Assembly (NCBI GenBank): GCA_032871835.1
Contig: CM065297.1
Location: forward strand, 41,417,098 to 41,481,097
Direction of reading: 5' to 3'
From: Dipteronia dyeriana
Taxonomy: Eukaryota > Streptophyta > Magnoliopsida > Sapindales > Sapindaceae
Length of the DNA: 64,000 nt
Position numbers and translations under genes: made by a program. Below, one piece after another: positions 44,281 through 55,813 of this stretch (within the stretch, counting starts at the first letter, position 1; each line of letters begins with the position of its first letter). The notes beneath the pieces are model-generated. The model made no database searches and was not told where the DNA came from. It saw only the letters and a list, made by a program, of their open reading frames with translations.

Positions 44281-45481
44281 TTGGCCAACTATTTGACCCA
44301 CAGAGTTATTCCACCAGAGTTAGATTCACAAGGAAGGAAGCATTTCATAGTAAAAGCAAGACTGTTCTTTTGGGATGAACCATATCTGTTTGAACATAGC
44401 CCCGATCAGGTAATCCAAAGATGTGTACCAGAGTCAGAACAAGGGGATATTCTCAGATTCTTTCATGAGCTATAGTGTGGAGATTATTTTGGTGCAAGGA
44501 AGACTACATATAAGGTACTTCAATTGGGATTATATTAGGAGACCTTGTTCAGATAAGCTTTTCTTTTTTGTCTAACTTATGATAAGTGCCAATGCACAGG
44601 GAACATTGGCAAATGAAATGAAATGCCATAAAAAGGAATTTTGGTAGGGGAGGTGTTTGACACATGGGGAGTTGACTTTATAAGGCCTTTCTACTGTTGT
44701 TTGGAAACCATTTCATTTTAGTGGTAGTAGATTATGTCTCCAAATGGGTAGAGGCAAGTGCTACAAGAATAAATGATAGCAATGTTGTGGTAAAAATTTT
44801 GAAACATAATATATTGGCTAGGTTTGGGGTTCCAAAGTTGATAATTAGTGATGGTAGAAGTCATTTTTGCAATCGGGCTTGTGATAAACTTATGAAGAAA
44901 CATGGAGTTCAGCAAAAGGTAGCCACACCATACCACCCACAAATATCTGATCAAGTTGAGGTGAGCAATAGGCATATTTAACAAATTTGGAGAAGATAAT
45001 AAATTCTACAATTAGAGATTGGGCAACTAAACTGAATGATGTGTTATGGGCATACCAGATGGCTTACAAGACTTCCATCGGAATGAGCCCCTACAAATTG
45101 GTATTTGGAGCAAGCTATCTCTCTGTCGAGTTAGAGCATCATGCTTGGTGGGCCCTTTAGAAGCTAAGCATGGAATATGATAGGGCAAGGAAAGAAAGGA
45201 AACTTCAATTGAGTGTGTTGGAAGAGTTTTAATTGCAAGCCTGTAAGAGTGCAAGACTATATAAAGAGAGGACCAAGAGCATTCATGATAAGAAGCTCAT
45301 TGAGAAGGATTTTGTTCCGGGAATTCTTATGCTACTTTTCGAATCTCGCCTTAAACTTTTTCCAGGAAAGATGAGATCAAGATGGACAAGACCATACCAA
45401 GTCACCTATGTCTCCTCGAATAGGGCAGTGGAAATTAAAAATTTGGAGAATCAGAGGACCTTTATGGTCAATGGGCATAGA
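44281..45481 (+). pseudogene. pol: Integrase of element F up to insertion I
   Basis: The zinc region (HEL...CGDYFGARKT and YDKCQCTGNIG, 44465-44605) is broken. The core spans 44660-44981 with the first Asp in WGVDFI, the second in LIISDGRSHFCN and Glu in QVEVSNRHI; all three acidic positions are present. A frame break lies near 44690 and a stop after RHI. The C-terminal domain is open at 45233-45481 with FPGKMRSRWTRPYQVTYV, and the reading runs into the ATAGA duplication of element I, resuming at 55814. Confidence 0.85.
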
Positions 45482-45602
45482 TGAAAATACAAACACGGTT
45501 ATATACTCAAGGCTAATCTAGAGGGGTGGTGAATAGGTTAGACACCTTTTTCGACTCCCTTAGAAACAAAACAAAAGTTTGTCCTTCTAAATTGCTTGCA
45601 AC

Positions 45603-45645
<43 letters not shown>

Positions 45646-45826
45646 CAATTAAAGACACTTAATCAATATATAAAACAAGTGTGATACAAACAAGTAATGG
45701 TAACACATACACAATCTATATTATATAAAGGAAGTCAACTTACATAAAGAGTTTTATCCATAGTATTCAAATAACAAATACAAATACAAAAGAGATAAGG
45801 ATAGAAATAGTTGACATAAGATATAA

Positions 45827-45858
45827 CGTGGTAAACCTCCGAAGAGGAAACATCCACG
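45827..45858 (-). promoter_or_regulatory. Two-stem hairpin module, 3' LTR of I
   Basis: On minus: outer CGTGG (45858-45854) with CCACG (45831-45827). Inner CCTC, loop TTCG, GAGG (45847-45836), which as RNA is a C(UUCG)G tetraloop. Upstream on minus lies TAGTGGATTTTG, as in B. Confidence 0.6.
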
Positions 45859-45969
45859 AGTTAGCAATCACCGGCAAACAAAATCCACTAGTAGATAAGA
45901 CAAGTACAATCTCTCAAGTGACCCTTTCACCTAGAAACTACCCTCCTATCCTACTCATGAAGATGTCGC

Positions 45970-46265
45970 CCTCATGCTCAACAATCCGAGGCCTCACGTC
46001 TCTTGTCAAGACTTCCTCGCTCACCTCATGACCCAAGGCAAAACTTCTTGCTCAACTATTTGAGTCCTCCCGACTCTAGTCAAGACTTCCTCGCTCACCT
46101 TTCTGGATCCTCACGACCCTATGCAAGACTTCTTGCTCGACTATCCGAGTCCTCCCGACTCTAACCAAGACTTCCTTGCTTGACAATCCAAGGTCTCACA
46201 CCTCTTTCCAAGACTTACTTGCTCAACAACATAGGTCTCACACCTATTGTCAATACTTCCTTCTC
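45970..46265 (-). repeat. 42-43-bp tandem repeats in the 3' LTR of I
   Basis: About six or seven degenerate units, each with AAGACTTCTTGCTCGACTAT-type and GAGTCCTCCCGACTCTA-type halves. Matching blocks lie at 53970-54232 in the other LTR and 36880-37060 in H. Confidence 0.75.
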
Positions 46266-48114
46266 ACAAGGCATCTAAGTGATCATGAATGAAAAATGCA
46301 AGCAAGCACGCAACATAGAATGCTATGACCAACACATCCTACGGAAAATACTAGACATGAGCATGAATGCACAAAAAAAATGTAGTCTAGTCAGTCATGC
46401 ATGTTTAAATCATCTAGATCATGTAAGATATGTTCAACATTAATTACAACCTAGATACATGCATAGATGTAAAACCTGAATCACAAGATATGTTCAATTA
46501 ACACATAATCAAGTTTAAATCACATAAACCACAAACATGCTAAAATCGTATGACAAAGTCATTTAGATTTAAGCTAAAGTTCTAAAGCATATTCCTATAC
46601 ATAGATTCAACAAAACACATGAATAGCTCAAAAGAACATAAGCACATGTATCAATGTAAGAATTCGGCCAAGAGAGCCTAATACATGTGAGGAACTATTG
46701 CTCACAAAATCAATCAATCAAAGATCATCAAATAGTCCTAGAATCAAAGCTAGCACAATACAATCCCAAACATGTGAAAACATAGGCAAAATCAAAACCT
46801 AACTCAGCATGTAAGATTTCAATTGAAACTCAACCTAGCTTTAAAAGAGTTCAAAACTCAAATCAAAACACTCACAACACACATATATATTGTGAAGAAG
46901 AAAACCCAAGGCAATTGACCAAGTTTTAAAAGAAAACTTTGAGAGAAAATCAATACCTTAGTTGATTTTAGTGCAGTCCCGTTTTTGTGAGTTTAGACCC
47001 TAACAACAGCAATAAAACTCACTCAAACCTTCAAAGAAAAGATGGAGGATAAATACACAAACACTCTCAACTTTGAATCTTTCAAATCGGAATTCAAATG
47101 AAGAAGTTATGGTGTTTGGAAGGTGAGAAAATGTAAAGAGAAAATTTTTGCACACAAGTTTAAATTTCTTCTTAGAATGAAATGTGAGAGGGAAGAGGAA
47201 TATAAAGGAGAGGGAATGAAAGAAGCTTAAAAGACCAAAATATCCTCCTTTGTTATTGCTTCCTTGAGATGGTATGTGGGCATCTTGGGGCAGCAAGGTG
47301 TTGCAGCCGAGATGGCCACGCACCATCTCGGGCTTGCACCAATGCATGGCCTTTGGCCATGGTGCAACTCCCTTGCACTCCTCAAGCGTTCTTCGACCGT
47401 TCTCTGGCCTCCAAACTCGGAATTTTAATCCGTTTGGGATTATGAACTGTAACCCTCTCACGGACATGGACATATAAGATACCCTACCCAGAAAATAATA
47501 ATTGGACTCGATATACGAAGATGAAGACAATGTATGCAACATGAGTTGAAAGTGTAGTATCTTTTGACTTAGAACTTGAAATCAATAGTATGTGTAACCG
47601 AAATGACCGAAACTCAATCAAGAATGATTTAATGCTAAATTCAAGTTCAATATCCACATTATACAAACATATACACAAACAAACACAATTCTCACTAGAA
47701 TGCAAACTACATAGAGATAGTCTCCAATCATTTATTTTCCAAAACATGTTATTTCCATATCAATGCATGAGCATTCATCTTCAAGTGTGTGAATGTGTTA
47801 TACATGGTGCACAACGATGCAGAGACACATATGAATGAATTGTATGTGTGTGCCTATAATGGTGCACAATGATGTAGGGACATAAATGTATGAATTGTGT
47901 GTGTGTGCCTAAGCCTTGTAAAAGAAAGATAAGGTCTTAGTATACCTTTGTAGAATCATATTGCATCCTTTCTCTTTGAAGACTTTGAACTTGCTTTGAC
48001 TTGTTATTCATTATTCTTTGAAGCTTGAATCATCATGAATCTAAACAACTAAATCATTACAAGTAAACATCATTTTGATATGGAATTAATGCCAACACAA
48101 ACTAAAACCTAACA

Positions 48115-48588
48115 ATCTCCCTCTTTGGAAAATCCCATGTCAAAACACCTATACATTTACTACAAATATAAAAATGAAGATAGGTCACAAAATCACTCCC
48201 TCACATTACAATGAGTAAGATTCCTATAACTAATCTTTACCAACTCTTGAACTTCATCTTGATCTTCTCTTGAAGTAACCTACAAATCATCTCAAAGCAC
48301 AATGCATATACAAGAGAAAAATAACAAATGGCAACATATAATATGGATAAGAGTATACAATTAAGTCCACAAATACATGTATCTCCCCCTTAATACATGC
48401 CAAAATACAAGAATTCTTAACCAAATCTTTAGACTAATTATTACATGCCATTGAAAGTTCAAAAGTTCACAAAAACAACAAAAAAAGAAAACAACATAAA
48501 AACAAACTAAATAACTAGCATCTCTTTCTCCCCCTTTTTGACATGAAATGATGCCAAAAGGTAAGAAATATACCACAAGACTCAAATA
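48115..48588 (-). other. 3' noncoding region of I with multiple polypurine tracts
   Basis: Read on minus: AAAAAGGGGGAG at 48540-48529, TAAGGGGGAGAT at 48393-48382, and CCAAAGAGGGAGAT at 48128-48115 touching the LTR. Such repeated tracts are a Sirevirus feature, also visible in A. Confidence 0.7.
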
Positions 48589-49651
48589 CTAGCTACTTGG
48601 TCCACCAAAGAAAGATGTGCGTGTAGTTAATCTAACATAATACTTGAGAGGTGTTCTTGAACTTAAAGCAATACACTCTTCCAACTCTTTTATTCTAGCA
48701 TCTTGTTTAACAACTATAGCACTAAGTTCATCAACCTTCTTCTTCAATTGTAAAGACCAATCTGAAAGAATGGTTGTGCTAATCTCTTGACAATCAACTT
48801 GAGAACTACTAAATAGTCCAAAAGTATCACATGTCTTACCCTTATCCTTATATGACATGTAAGACACAAGTTTATCACAATACTTTTCCAAGGGTTGAAC
48901 TAACACATCATCTTCTCTACTCTTAACCCCACGAGCTAAACACAAAGAAGTTATAAACCCCGGTAATGCAAGCTTTTTATCACCTCTAGTAGAGAAAGCC
49001 GCACTATCAATATAAAGCATAAGTAGATCCCCAAGGGTTATAGGTTGATTAGTCACCAAGGCATACACTATTTTGATCTTATCTTTATTCAACTCGGTTG
49101 AATTCAAAGATCCAATAATGTTAGTGCAAATGAATAGATGCCAAAATGCACTAGCCTTAGTTAACTCATGTTGACTAATATATGCTCTACCTTTCCACTC
49201 ATAAGAAGCATTGTCACAAAGAGTTCTACCCATGATATTAAGATTCTCAATGACATCTACATCTAGAAAAATTTGAATCTATATCATTAGATAGCCAAAG
49301 AAACTTGTTAATGTTTTTCGGGTTAACTCTAAACACAACACCCCTAATCTCCATCAAAGCATCCAATAGGGTGGCACTTTCTCTTTATTCAAGATAAAAC
49401 TCTCTAACAAGAGTATCATTCACAATTTCTAACATGCACACCCAAGATTCCCAATTTCTATCCTTAATGCACTTAAGAATATAAGAATCTTTACACTTAC
49501 CTAACTCAATGCCTCTCTCTTGAAATATCTTCTTAGTTCCAAAGATCCCTAAATCTTTTATCCTTGAAGTTTTGGATCCTTTTGAGGTAGACTTGGCTTT
49601 CACAACGGGATTCAATTGATTTCCACTTCCGGTAACCTTAGTTCTTCCCAT
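48589..49651 (-). pseudogene. Accessory ORF of I: Transposase_32-like 'putative plant transposon protein'
   Basis: It lies on the same strand as gag, next to the 3' LTR. It starts MGRTKVTGSGNQLNPVVK at 49651; this frame ends at 49385 after RGIELGKCKDSYIL and TLVREFYLE. After that stop EIRGVVFRVNPKNINKFLWL continues in frame, then a frame change, and 49233-48589 is open with LTKASAFWHLFICTNIIG, KIKIVYALVTNQPITLGDLL and a C-terminal coiled coil (LKKKVDELSAIVVKQDARIK). The order EFY, RG-V-F, IN-FL, A-FW-F, IVYAL...I-G-LL matches my memory of Pfam Transposase_32. The position also fits the env-like slot of Sireviruses. Function unknown; two breaks disable it. Confidence 0.6.
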
Positions 49652-51556
49652 TTGTTCTTGTGTTATAAGATGCTATATACATACAACAAAAGTGAGTGAA
49701 AGACAAAACAAGCATATTAGTCACAAATATAAAAAAAAAACAAGGACATATGACTTAAGAATGAATCATCATGCAAGACAAAGATAGCGAGTAATATCTT
49801 ACAAGTATCATCAAGTCAAAATATCCCAACATGTAACAAAATGAAGCATGTGAACATATCATAAAAGAGAACAATGTCTAGCATACAATGCTCCCCCATG
49901 ATAAATGCTATAACTAAAATTAATGATAGCATAAATTTCACAAAAATGTTCACACAATCACACAATCAAGCAATTTGAAGAAATATCAACAAAATAAGCT
50001 TCATATGCTAAGAGAGATACACAAAGATTTTTCAAGTTCACTCATAATTCTTCAACAATTGCTAAAATATCATCATACTCATAAACAAAGTGTGTGTGTG
50101 AGAGAGATATGCTTCAAATATATATCAAGAAGTAGTTTGATAATCAACATGCAAACAATTTCCAACACCTATTCATCTTAAGCTTTTTCCATAAAAAGTC
50201 AAACCGATTATCATCCGGAATTTTTGGTTTTAAGAGAATAGATTTCAACATATGAGCGTGTGTGTGCATATGGCTCGTCATCCCATTTTTTTTTCAACCC
50301 TAGCTCATTTGATTTTTCAACTATACTCTTTTTTAAGCCTTCCTCCTTTTCTTTTAAGGCTTTGAATCAAAGAATTTTTTTATGATTCCATTTCAACACT
50401 TCTTTGATTTTTCCATTTTTGTAAAACATAAATAAAATTCACTTCATGACGGCTTTCACTCATCACAATGGTGTAGCTCTTTCCAACATTGGGTAGCTTT
50501 CACAACCAATGTGTGTAGCCCTTTCCATGAAGGTGCTCGTTGAGTTCTATGTATTTGCCGAAGCAAAATGGATACTAACCATAAGACATTTTAAATGTAC
50601 TTAATCATAAAAACTTCAAGGTGTAACCAAAGTTTAAATATTAGTAAACTCAACCTACTAGCAAAACATATAAGAGAAGCAAGGTGCAATTTTTAGAAAA
50701 CCAAGGTTTTATGGCTCATAAGCACATGATCTAAAAGCAATAAGTAGAGACTTATTCAAGATCATTACTTCTCTAATGAGTAGCTTTCAGCGAATATGAA
50801 GCTCATATTTTCAAAAGTAATGCCACTCAATATACTATACACAAACAATCATCAAAGTTAAGATCAATGTGAACAATATCACTATTAGATCCTAAAATAC
50901 CAAATGTCAATGAGAACGATATGTATACTATACAAAATTCTCTAACATGACATGCTATGAGATGTATATCAATAATTGAGTCAAAAAATGAATATCTAAG
51001 AGAACATGCATTAGAGTATAGAGATACCTTTTTGCACATTATATTCACCAAATATCATAATTCTGCCCTTTTTATGAGCACTCTTGCCTTGAATGTCCTC
51101 ATGACACCAAGTTGATGATGTTTCACAACAAGAGAATAAAAAGCATAATATCTTAACTCAATCAACACATATATCAAAAGAACTTCTCTAAAGTTAATCA
51201 ACAAATTTTGACTATCATAACAAACATGATGTGAGATAACCAAGTTCATATCAATACATGGAGTATTCAAAGCTAGCAAGCAAGAATTCTCAACACAATT
51301 GATATATTGCCTCAAAGCTATCTCACATGTGCTTCTTATATTAGTGATAAGAGCACTCACCCTTAAACCACTTGTTCTTGGGTGTACCTACACAAACATT
51401 TCCAATATCATCCTTGACAACAATGTTAAATCTAGAGTAAAGTCCTTCAATGACTTGATTAACAAGAATATCATTAATACACTCTTCCTCAACATTTTCA
51501 ACACAAGCTTTGTCAAGTTGAACAAGATTAGTATTCTTTCTACTCCAAAACTTATT
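49652..51556. other. Gene-poor region where pol would be expected in element I
   Basis: AT-rich, many short ORFs on both strands, with (GT)n/(GA)n at about 50087-50107. I searched both strands for the Copia integrase and RT signatures (HTDxx[17 protein letters not shown]) and saw none. Just downstream of gag, VGTPKNKWFKGEC may be a residue of the gag-pol junction. Confidence 0.65.
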
Positions 51557-53345
51557 TTAATGCTGAGCAAAATTATCATGTTTTTCAACTTTCAAATCCT
51601 TAGCATGTTCAAGTCGAAGTTTAATCTCCTTATCTCTAGAGTCATTTCCTAATTTGCATTTTTCAATATATTTATAACACCTAGACTTAATGTGACCTAT
51701 TGTGTTGCAATAATGGTAAATTGGAATAAAAGATGAGATTATACCTTTTAGAGTTGAACTAGATTCACTAGGAGTTTGCAAAGATACCTTGTTCGCCAAC
51801 TTCTTCTTGGCTTTTGATCTTCTCTTCTTGTGTTGTTTCTTATCAATCACGACTTCATCCAAGTGAGTAGGAAGTGGTGCTTCCAAGGGCTCCTCTTCAA
51901 CTACCAAGTCATCTTCAGCACTATGTGAGTTAACTAAATTCCTAACACTAGACACACTTACTGAATCATTCACTAAGTCCTTGATGGCCTCCTTAGCCAT
52001 GTCTATCTCTTCCATTAATTCTTGCTCTCTTATCTTCAAAGAAGATATCACATTATCCTTCTCAAGGTTTATCTTTTCAAGTTCTCTAAACTTCTTTATA
52101 ATATCACAATTCTCACCAACAAGTCTACGAGTGACAACCACAAACTCATCTGGTTGTTTCTTGATCAAATCATCCTTCTTAACTACCTCTTTTAGAGCAT
52201 TATCTCTAGCTTCTTCAAGCTTTTCTATCTTTTCCAACAACTCAAGATTAGTAGGAATGGAACTAGAGCTTCCATGATTATTTGCATCAAAGTTCTTGTT
52301 CAAAGATATTGTACCATCAACATCTAGTGGAGAATGAGAAGCCGTTAGAGCTATAAAGTTGCTCACCAACTCTTCATCACTTGAAGACTTACTACTAGAG
52401 CTTTCATTGTCACTAAAGTTATCATCACTCCAAGTAGCCGCCAACACTTTGCCTTTCTTGTCTTTCTTAGATGGCTTCTTGGTGCACTCACTAGCAAAGT
52501 GACCGAAACCATGACAATTATAGCATTGAACATCTTTCTTGTTCATGGCTTGACTATTCTTCTCATTCCTTTGAGATGATGTTCTCTTAACTCCCTTTTC
52601 TTTAGAAGACCTGCCTTTAGGCTTGGCATTCTTCTTTAGAAACTTCTTGAACCATCTAACCAAAAGAGCCATCTCTTCATTTTGATCTTCACTCTCCTTC
52701 TCTATAGCATTGAGAGGGATTCCCTTACTCTTAATCTTTGGCTTCAAGCACATCTTATAAGTTTGGAGAGACCCAAGCAACTCATCAATGTTTATACTAT
52801 CCATATCCTTGCTTTCTTCAATGGCCGTCACCTTTGATTTGAATCTCTTAAGAAGAGACCTAAGGATTTTCCAATTTAAACGCTCTTTTAAAATAGGTAC
52901 TCCTAGTGCTTGACATTGGTTAGCAATGTTAAGAAGCCAGAATTGGAAGTCTTCAAACTTTTCTTCTTCATTCATACTTAAACCTTCAAATTGTGATGCC
53001 AACATTTGAAGCCTAGATTTCTTCACCGCTAAGGTTCCTTCATCAGTAACTTGGAGAGTAGCCCAATCTTGCTTTATGGATTCAAGATTTTGAATGTAGG
53101 AGAATTGATGCCTAACAAATCCTCCAAAGATGGCATTCATAGCACGATGGTGTCATTTAGCAACCTCAAACTCATTCGTTGTCCTATCACTCATTGGCTT
53201 GAGTATCATGGTTCCATCCTCTTGAACCTTGGTAGGAGGACTAAAACCTTTTTCCACTACCATCCAAGCCCTTTCATCAATAGAGTGGATGTGGGCTTTC
53301 ATCTTCAACTTCCAATACCCATAGTTAGTGCCTCGAAGTAACTAT
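51557..53345 (-). pseudogene. gag: gag of element I (UBN2-type, two zinc knuckles)
   Basis: The 5' part (53345-53141) has RGTNYGYWKLKMKAHIHSID and ERAWMVVEKGF, then an in-frame stop before AMNAIFGGF. From 53140 a 527-codon frame is open: QDWATLQVTDEGTLAVKKSR, WKILRSLLKRFKSKVTAIEE and SIDELLGSLQTYKM-type text (UBN2 domain, residues about 1-135). A CCHC knuckle CYNCHGFGHFASEC follows near residues 200-215, a long coiled coil at about 295-395, and a second CCHC-like YHYCNTIGHIKSRCYKY near 480-500. The knuckles bind element RNA. One nonsense change apart, it is the best preserved gene in the window and could yield a large partial Gag. Confidence 0.85.
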
Positions 53346-53479
53346 ACCCAATACCCATTGTTGGCCTAGTATTTGAGGCTCCTTCCGCCATTACATCATC
53401 TTGTAAACCCATGACTTTAAAAGCTTTGCAAAAATCGTGAATGTATCACCTGGACTCTCACTAAGTGCAATCTAGTTTC

Positions 53480-53495
53480 CTGCTCTAGTACCAAT
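53480..53495 (-). other. Primer-binding site of element I
   Basis: On minus ATTGGTACTAGAGCAG follows the LTR directly; a variant of the TGGTATCAGAGC site of Copia elements. Confidence 0.6.
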
Positions 53496-53823
53496 TGAAA
53501 ATACAAACACGGTTATATGCTCAAGGCTAATCTAGAGGGGGGAGTGAATAGGTTAGACACCTTTTTCGATCCCTTAAAAACAAACAAAAGTGTGTCCCTC
53601 TAGATTACTTGTATCACAATATATATATATATATATATCAATTAAAGACACTTAATCAATATATAAAACAAGTAAAGTGTGATACAAACAAGTAATGGTA
53701 ACACATACACAATATATGTTATAGAAAGAAAGTCAACTTACATAAAGAGTTCTATCCATAGTTTTCAAAAACAAATACAAATACAAGAGAGATAGGGATA
53801 GAAAAAGTTGACACAAGATATAA

Positions 53824-53855
53824 CATGGTAAACCTCCGAAGAGGAAACATCCACG
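53824..53855 (-). promoter_or_regulatory. Two-stem hairpin module, 5' LTR of I
   Basis: On minus CGTGG (53855-53851) with CCATG (53828-53824, one wobble). Inner CCTC TTCG GAGG (53844-53833). Confidence 0.55.
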
Positions 53856-54516
53856 GGTTAGTAACCACCGGCAAATAAAATCCACTAGTAGATAAGACAA
53901 GTACAATCTCTTAAGTGACCCCTTCACCTAGAAACTACCTTCTCATCCTACTCATGAAGATGTCACCCTCATGCTCAACAATTCGAGGCCTCACACCTCT
54001 TGTCAAGAATTCTTGCTCAACTATCCGAGTCCTCCTGACTCTAGTCAAGACTTCCTCACTCACCCTTTTGGATCCTCACGACCCTACGCAAGACTTCTTG
54101 CTCGACTATCCGAGTCCTCCCGACTCTAGCCAAGACTTCCTTGCTTGACAGTCTAAGGTCTCACACCTCTTGCCAAGACTTACTTGCTCAACAACATAGG
54201 TCTCACACCTATTGTCAAGACTTCCTTCTCACAAGGCGTCAAGGTGATCATGAATGCAAAACGCAAACAAACACGGAACATAGAATGCTATGATCAACAC
54301 ATCCTATGGAAAATACTAGACATGAGCATGAATGCACAAAACAAATGTAGTCTAGTCAATCATGCATGTTTAAATCATTTAGATCATGTAAGATATGTTC
54401 AACATTAATTACAACCTAGATACATGTAAAATCAAAACCTAACTCAACATGTAAGATTTCAATTGAAACTCAACCTAGCTTTAAAAGAGTTAAAAACTCA
54501 AATCAAAACACTCACA

Positions 54517-54518
<2 letters not shown>

Positions 54519-54588
<70 letters not shown>
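54519..54588. repeat. (AC)n(TA)n microsatellite
   Basis: About 28 AC units followed by TA units inside the 5' LTR of I. The equivalent place in the 3' LTR (about 46876-46890) has only a short run, so it expanded after insertion. Confidence 0.9.
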
Positions 54589-55813
54589 GTTGAAGAAGAA
54601 AACCCAAGGCAATTGACCAAGTTTTAAAAGAAAACTTTGAAAGAAAATCAATACCTTAGTTGATTTTAGTGCAGTCCATTTTTTGTGAGTTTAGACTCCA
54701 AACACAGTAATAAAACTCACTCAAACCTTTGGAGAAAAGTTGGAGGATGAATACACAAACACTCTCAACTTTGAATCACTTAAATCAGAGTTCAAATGAA
54801 TAAGTTATGGTGTTTAGAATGTGAGAAAATGTATAGAGAAAATTTATGCACACAAGTTTAAATTTTTTCTTAGAATGAAATGTGAGAGGGAAGAGGAATA
54901 TAAAGGAAAGGGAATGAAAGAAGCTTAAAAGACCAAAATAGCCTCCTTTGTTATTGCTTCCCTAAGATGGTACGTGGGCATCTCGGGCCAGCTAGGTGTT
55001 GCAACCGATATGGCCACGCGCCATCTCGGGCTTGCACCAATGCATGGCTTTTGGCCATGGTGCAACTCCCTTGCACTCCTCAAGCGTTCTTCAGCCGTTC
55101 TCCGGCCTCCGAACTCAGAATTTGAATCTATTTATGGATTATGAACTATAACTCTCTCACGGACATGGACATATAAGATACTCAACCCAAAAAATAATAA
55201 TTCGACTCGATATACGAAGACAAAGACAATGTATGCAACATGAGTTGAAAGTTTAGTATCTTTTGACTTAGAACTTGAAATCAATAGTATGAGTAACCAA
55301 AATGACCGAAACTCAATCAAGAATGATTTAAGACTAAATTAAAGTTCAATATCCATGTTATACAAACATATACACAAACAAACACAATTCACACTAGAAT
55401 GCAAACTATATAGAGATAGTCTCCGATCATGCATTTTCCAAAACATGTTGTTTCCATACCACTGCATGAGCATTCATCCTAAAGTGTGTTAATGTTTTAT
55501 ACATGGTACATAATGATGTAGGAAAATGTATGAATGAATTATATGTGTGTGCCTATAATGGTGCACAACGATGCAGGGACACAAATGTATGAATTGTGTG
55601 TGTGTGCCTAAGCCTTGTAAGAGAAAGATAAGGTCTTAGTATACCTTTGTAGAATCATATTGCACCTTTTCTCTTTGAAGACTTTGAACTTGCTTTGACT
55701 TATTGTTCATTCTTCTTTGACGCTTGAATCATCATGAATCTAAACAACTAAATCATTACAAGTAAACATCATTTTGATATGGAATTAATGCCAACACAAA
55801 CTAAAACCTAACA

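Larger units (their letters stand above)
45482..48114 (-). repeat. 3' LTR of element I
   Basis: 2633 bases. On minus it starts TGTTAGGTTTTAG at 48114 and ends GTATTTTCA at 45482. It contains (TA)n at 45608-45641, the hairpin 45827-45858 and tandem repeats 45970-46265. It is about 315 bases longer than the other LTR, mainly because that one has a deletion near 54426. The 180-codon frame 47542-47000 is regarded as fortuitous. Confidence 0.88.
45482..55813 (-). mobile_element. Element I: pol-less Sirevirus-like Copia element on minus
   Basis: Perfect ATAGA duplications (45477-45481, 55814-55818) flank LTRs 45482-48114 and 53496-55813. On minus the order is 5' LTR, PBS, gag (about 53345-51557), 1.9 kb without a recognisable gene, an ORF like the plant transposon protein family Transposase_32 (49651-48589), several polypurine tracts and the 3' LTR. 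No protease, integrase, RT or RNase H motif is found. Gag with two zinc knuckles and repeated PPTs point to the Sirevirus lineage. Confidence 0.88.
53496..55813 (-). repeat. 5' LTR of element I
   Basis: 2318 bases with the same ends as the 3' LTR. It lacks roughly 330 bases present at about 46459-46790, with TACATG at both edges of the gap. It has an expanded (AC)n run at 54519-54574 plus (TA)n to 54588, where the other LTR has only a few units, and (TA)n at 53619-53638. Confidence 0.87.

Noticed and set aside
45970..46265. Regular direct repeats that could suggest a CRISPR-like array
   Set aside because: Units are contiguous and degenerate with no unique spacers, lie inside a plant LTR and recur in other copies of that LTR.
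47000..47542. 180-codon minus-strand ORF
   Set aside because: Inside the 3' LTR of I; the matching region of the other LTR (about 54700-55230) is not open. Treated as chance.
51299..51652. 117-codon plus-strand ORF
   Set aside because: Partly antisense to gag of I and otherwise in AT-rich filler; no recognisable motif.
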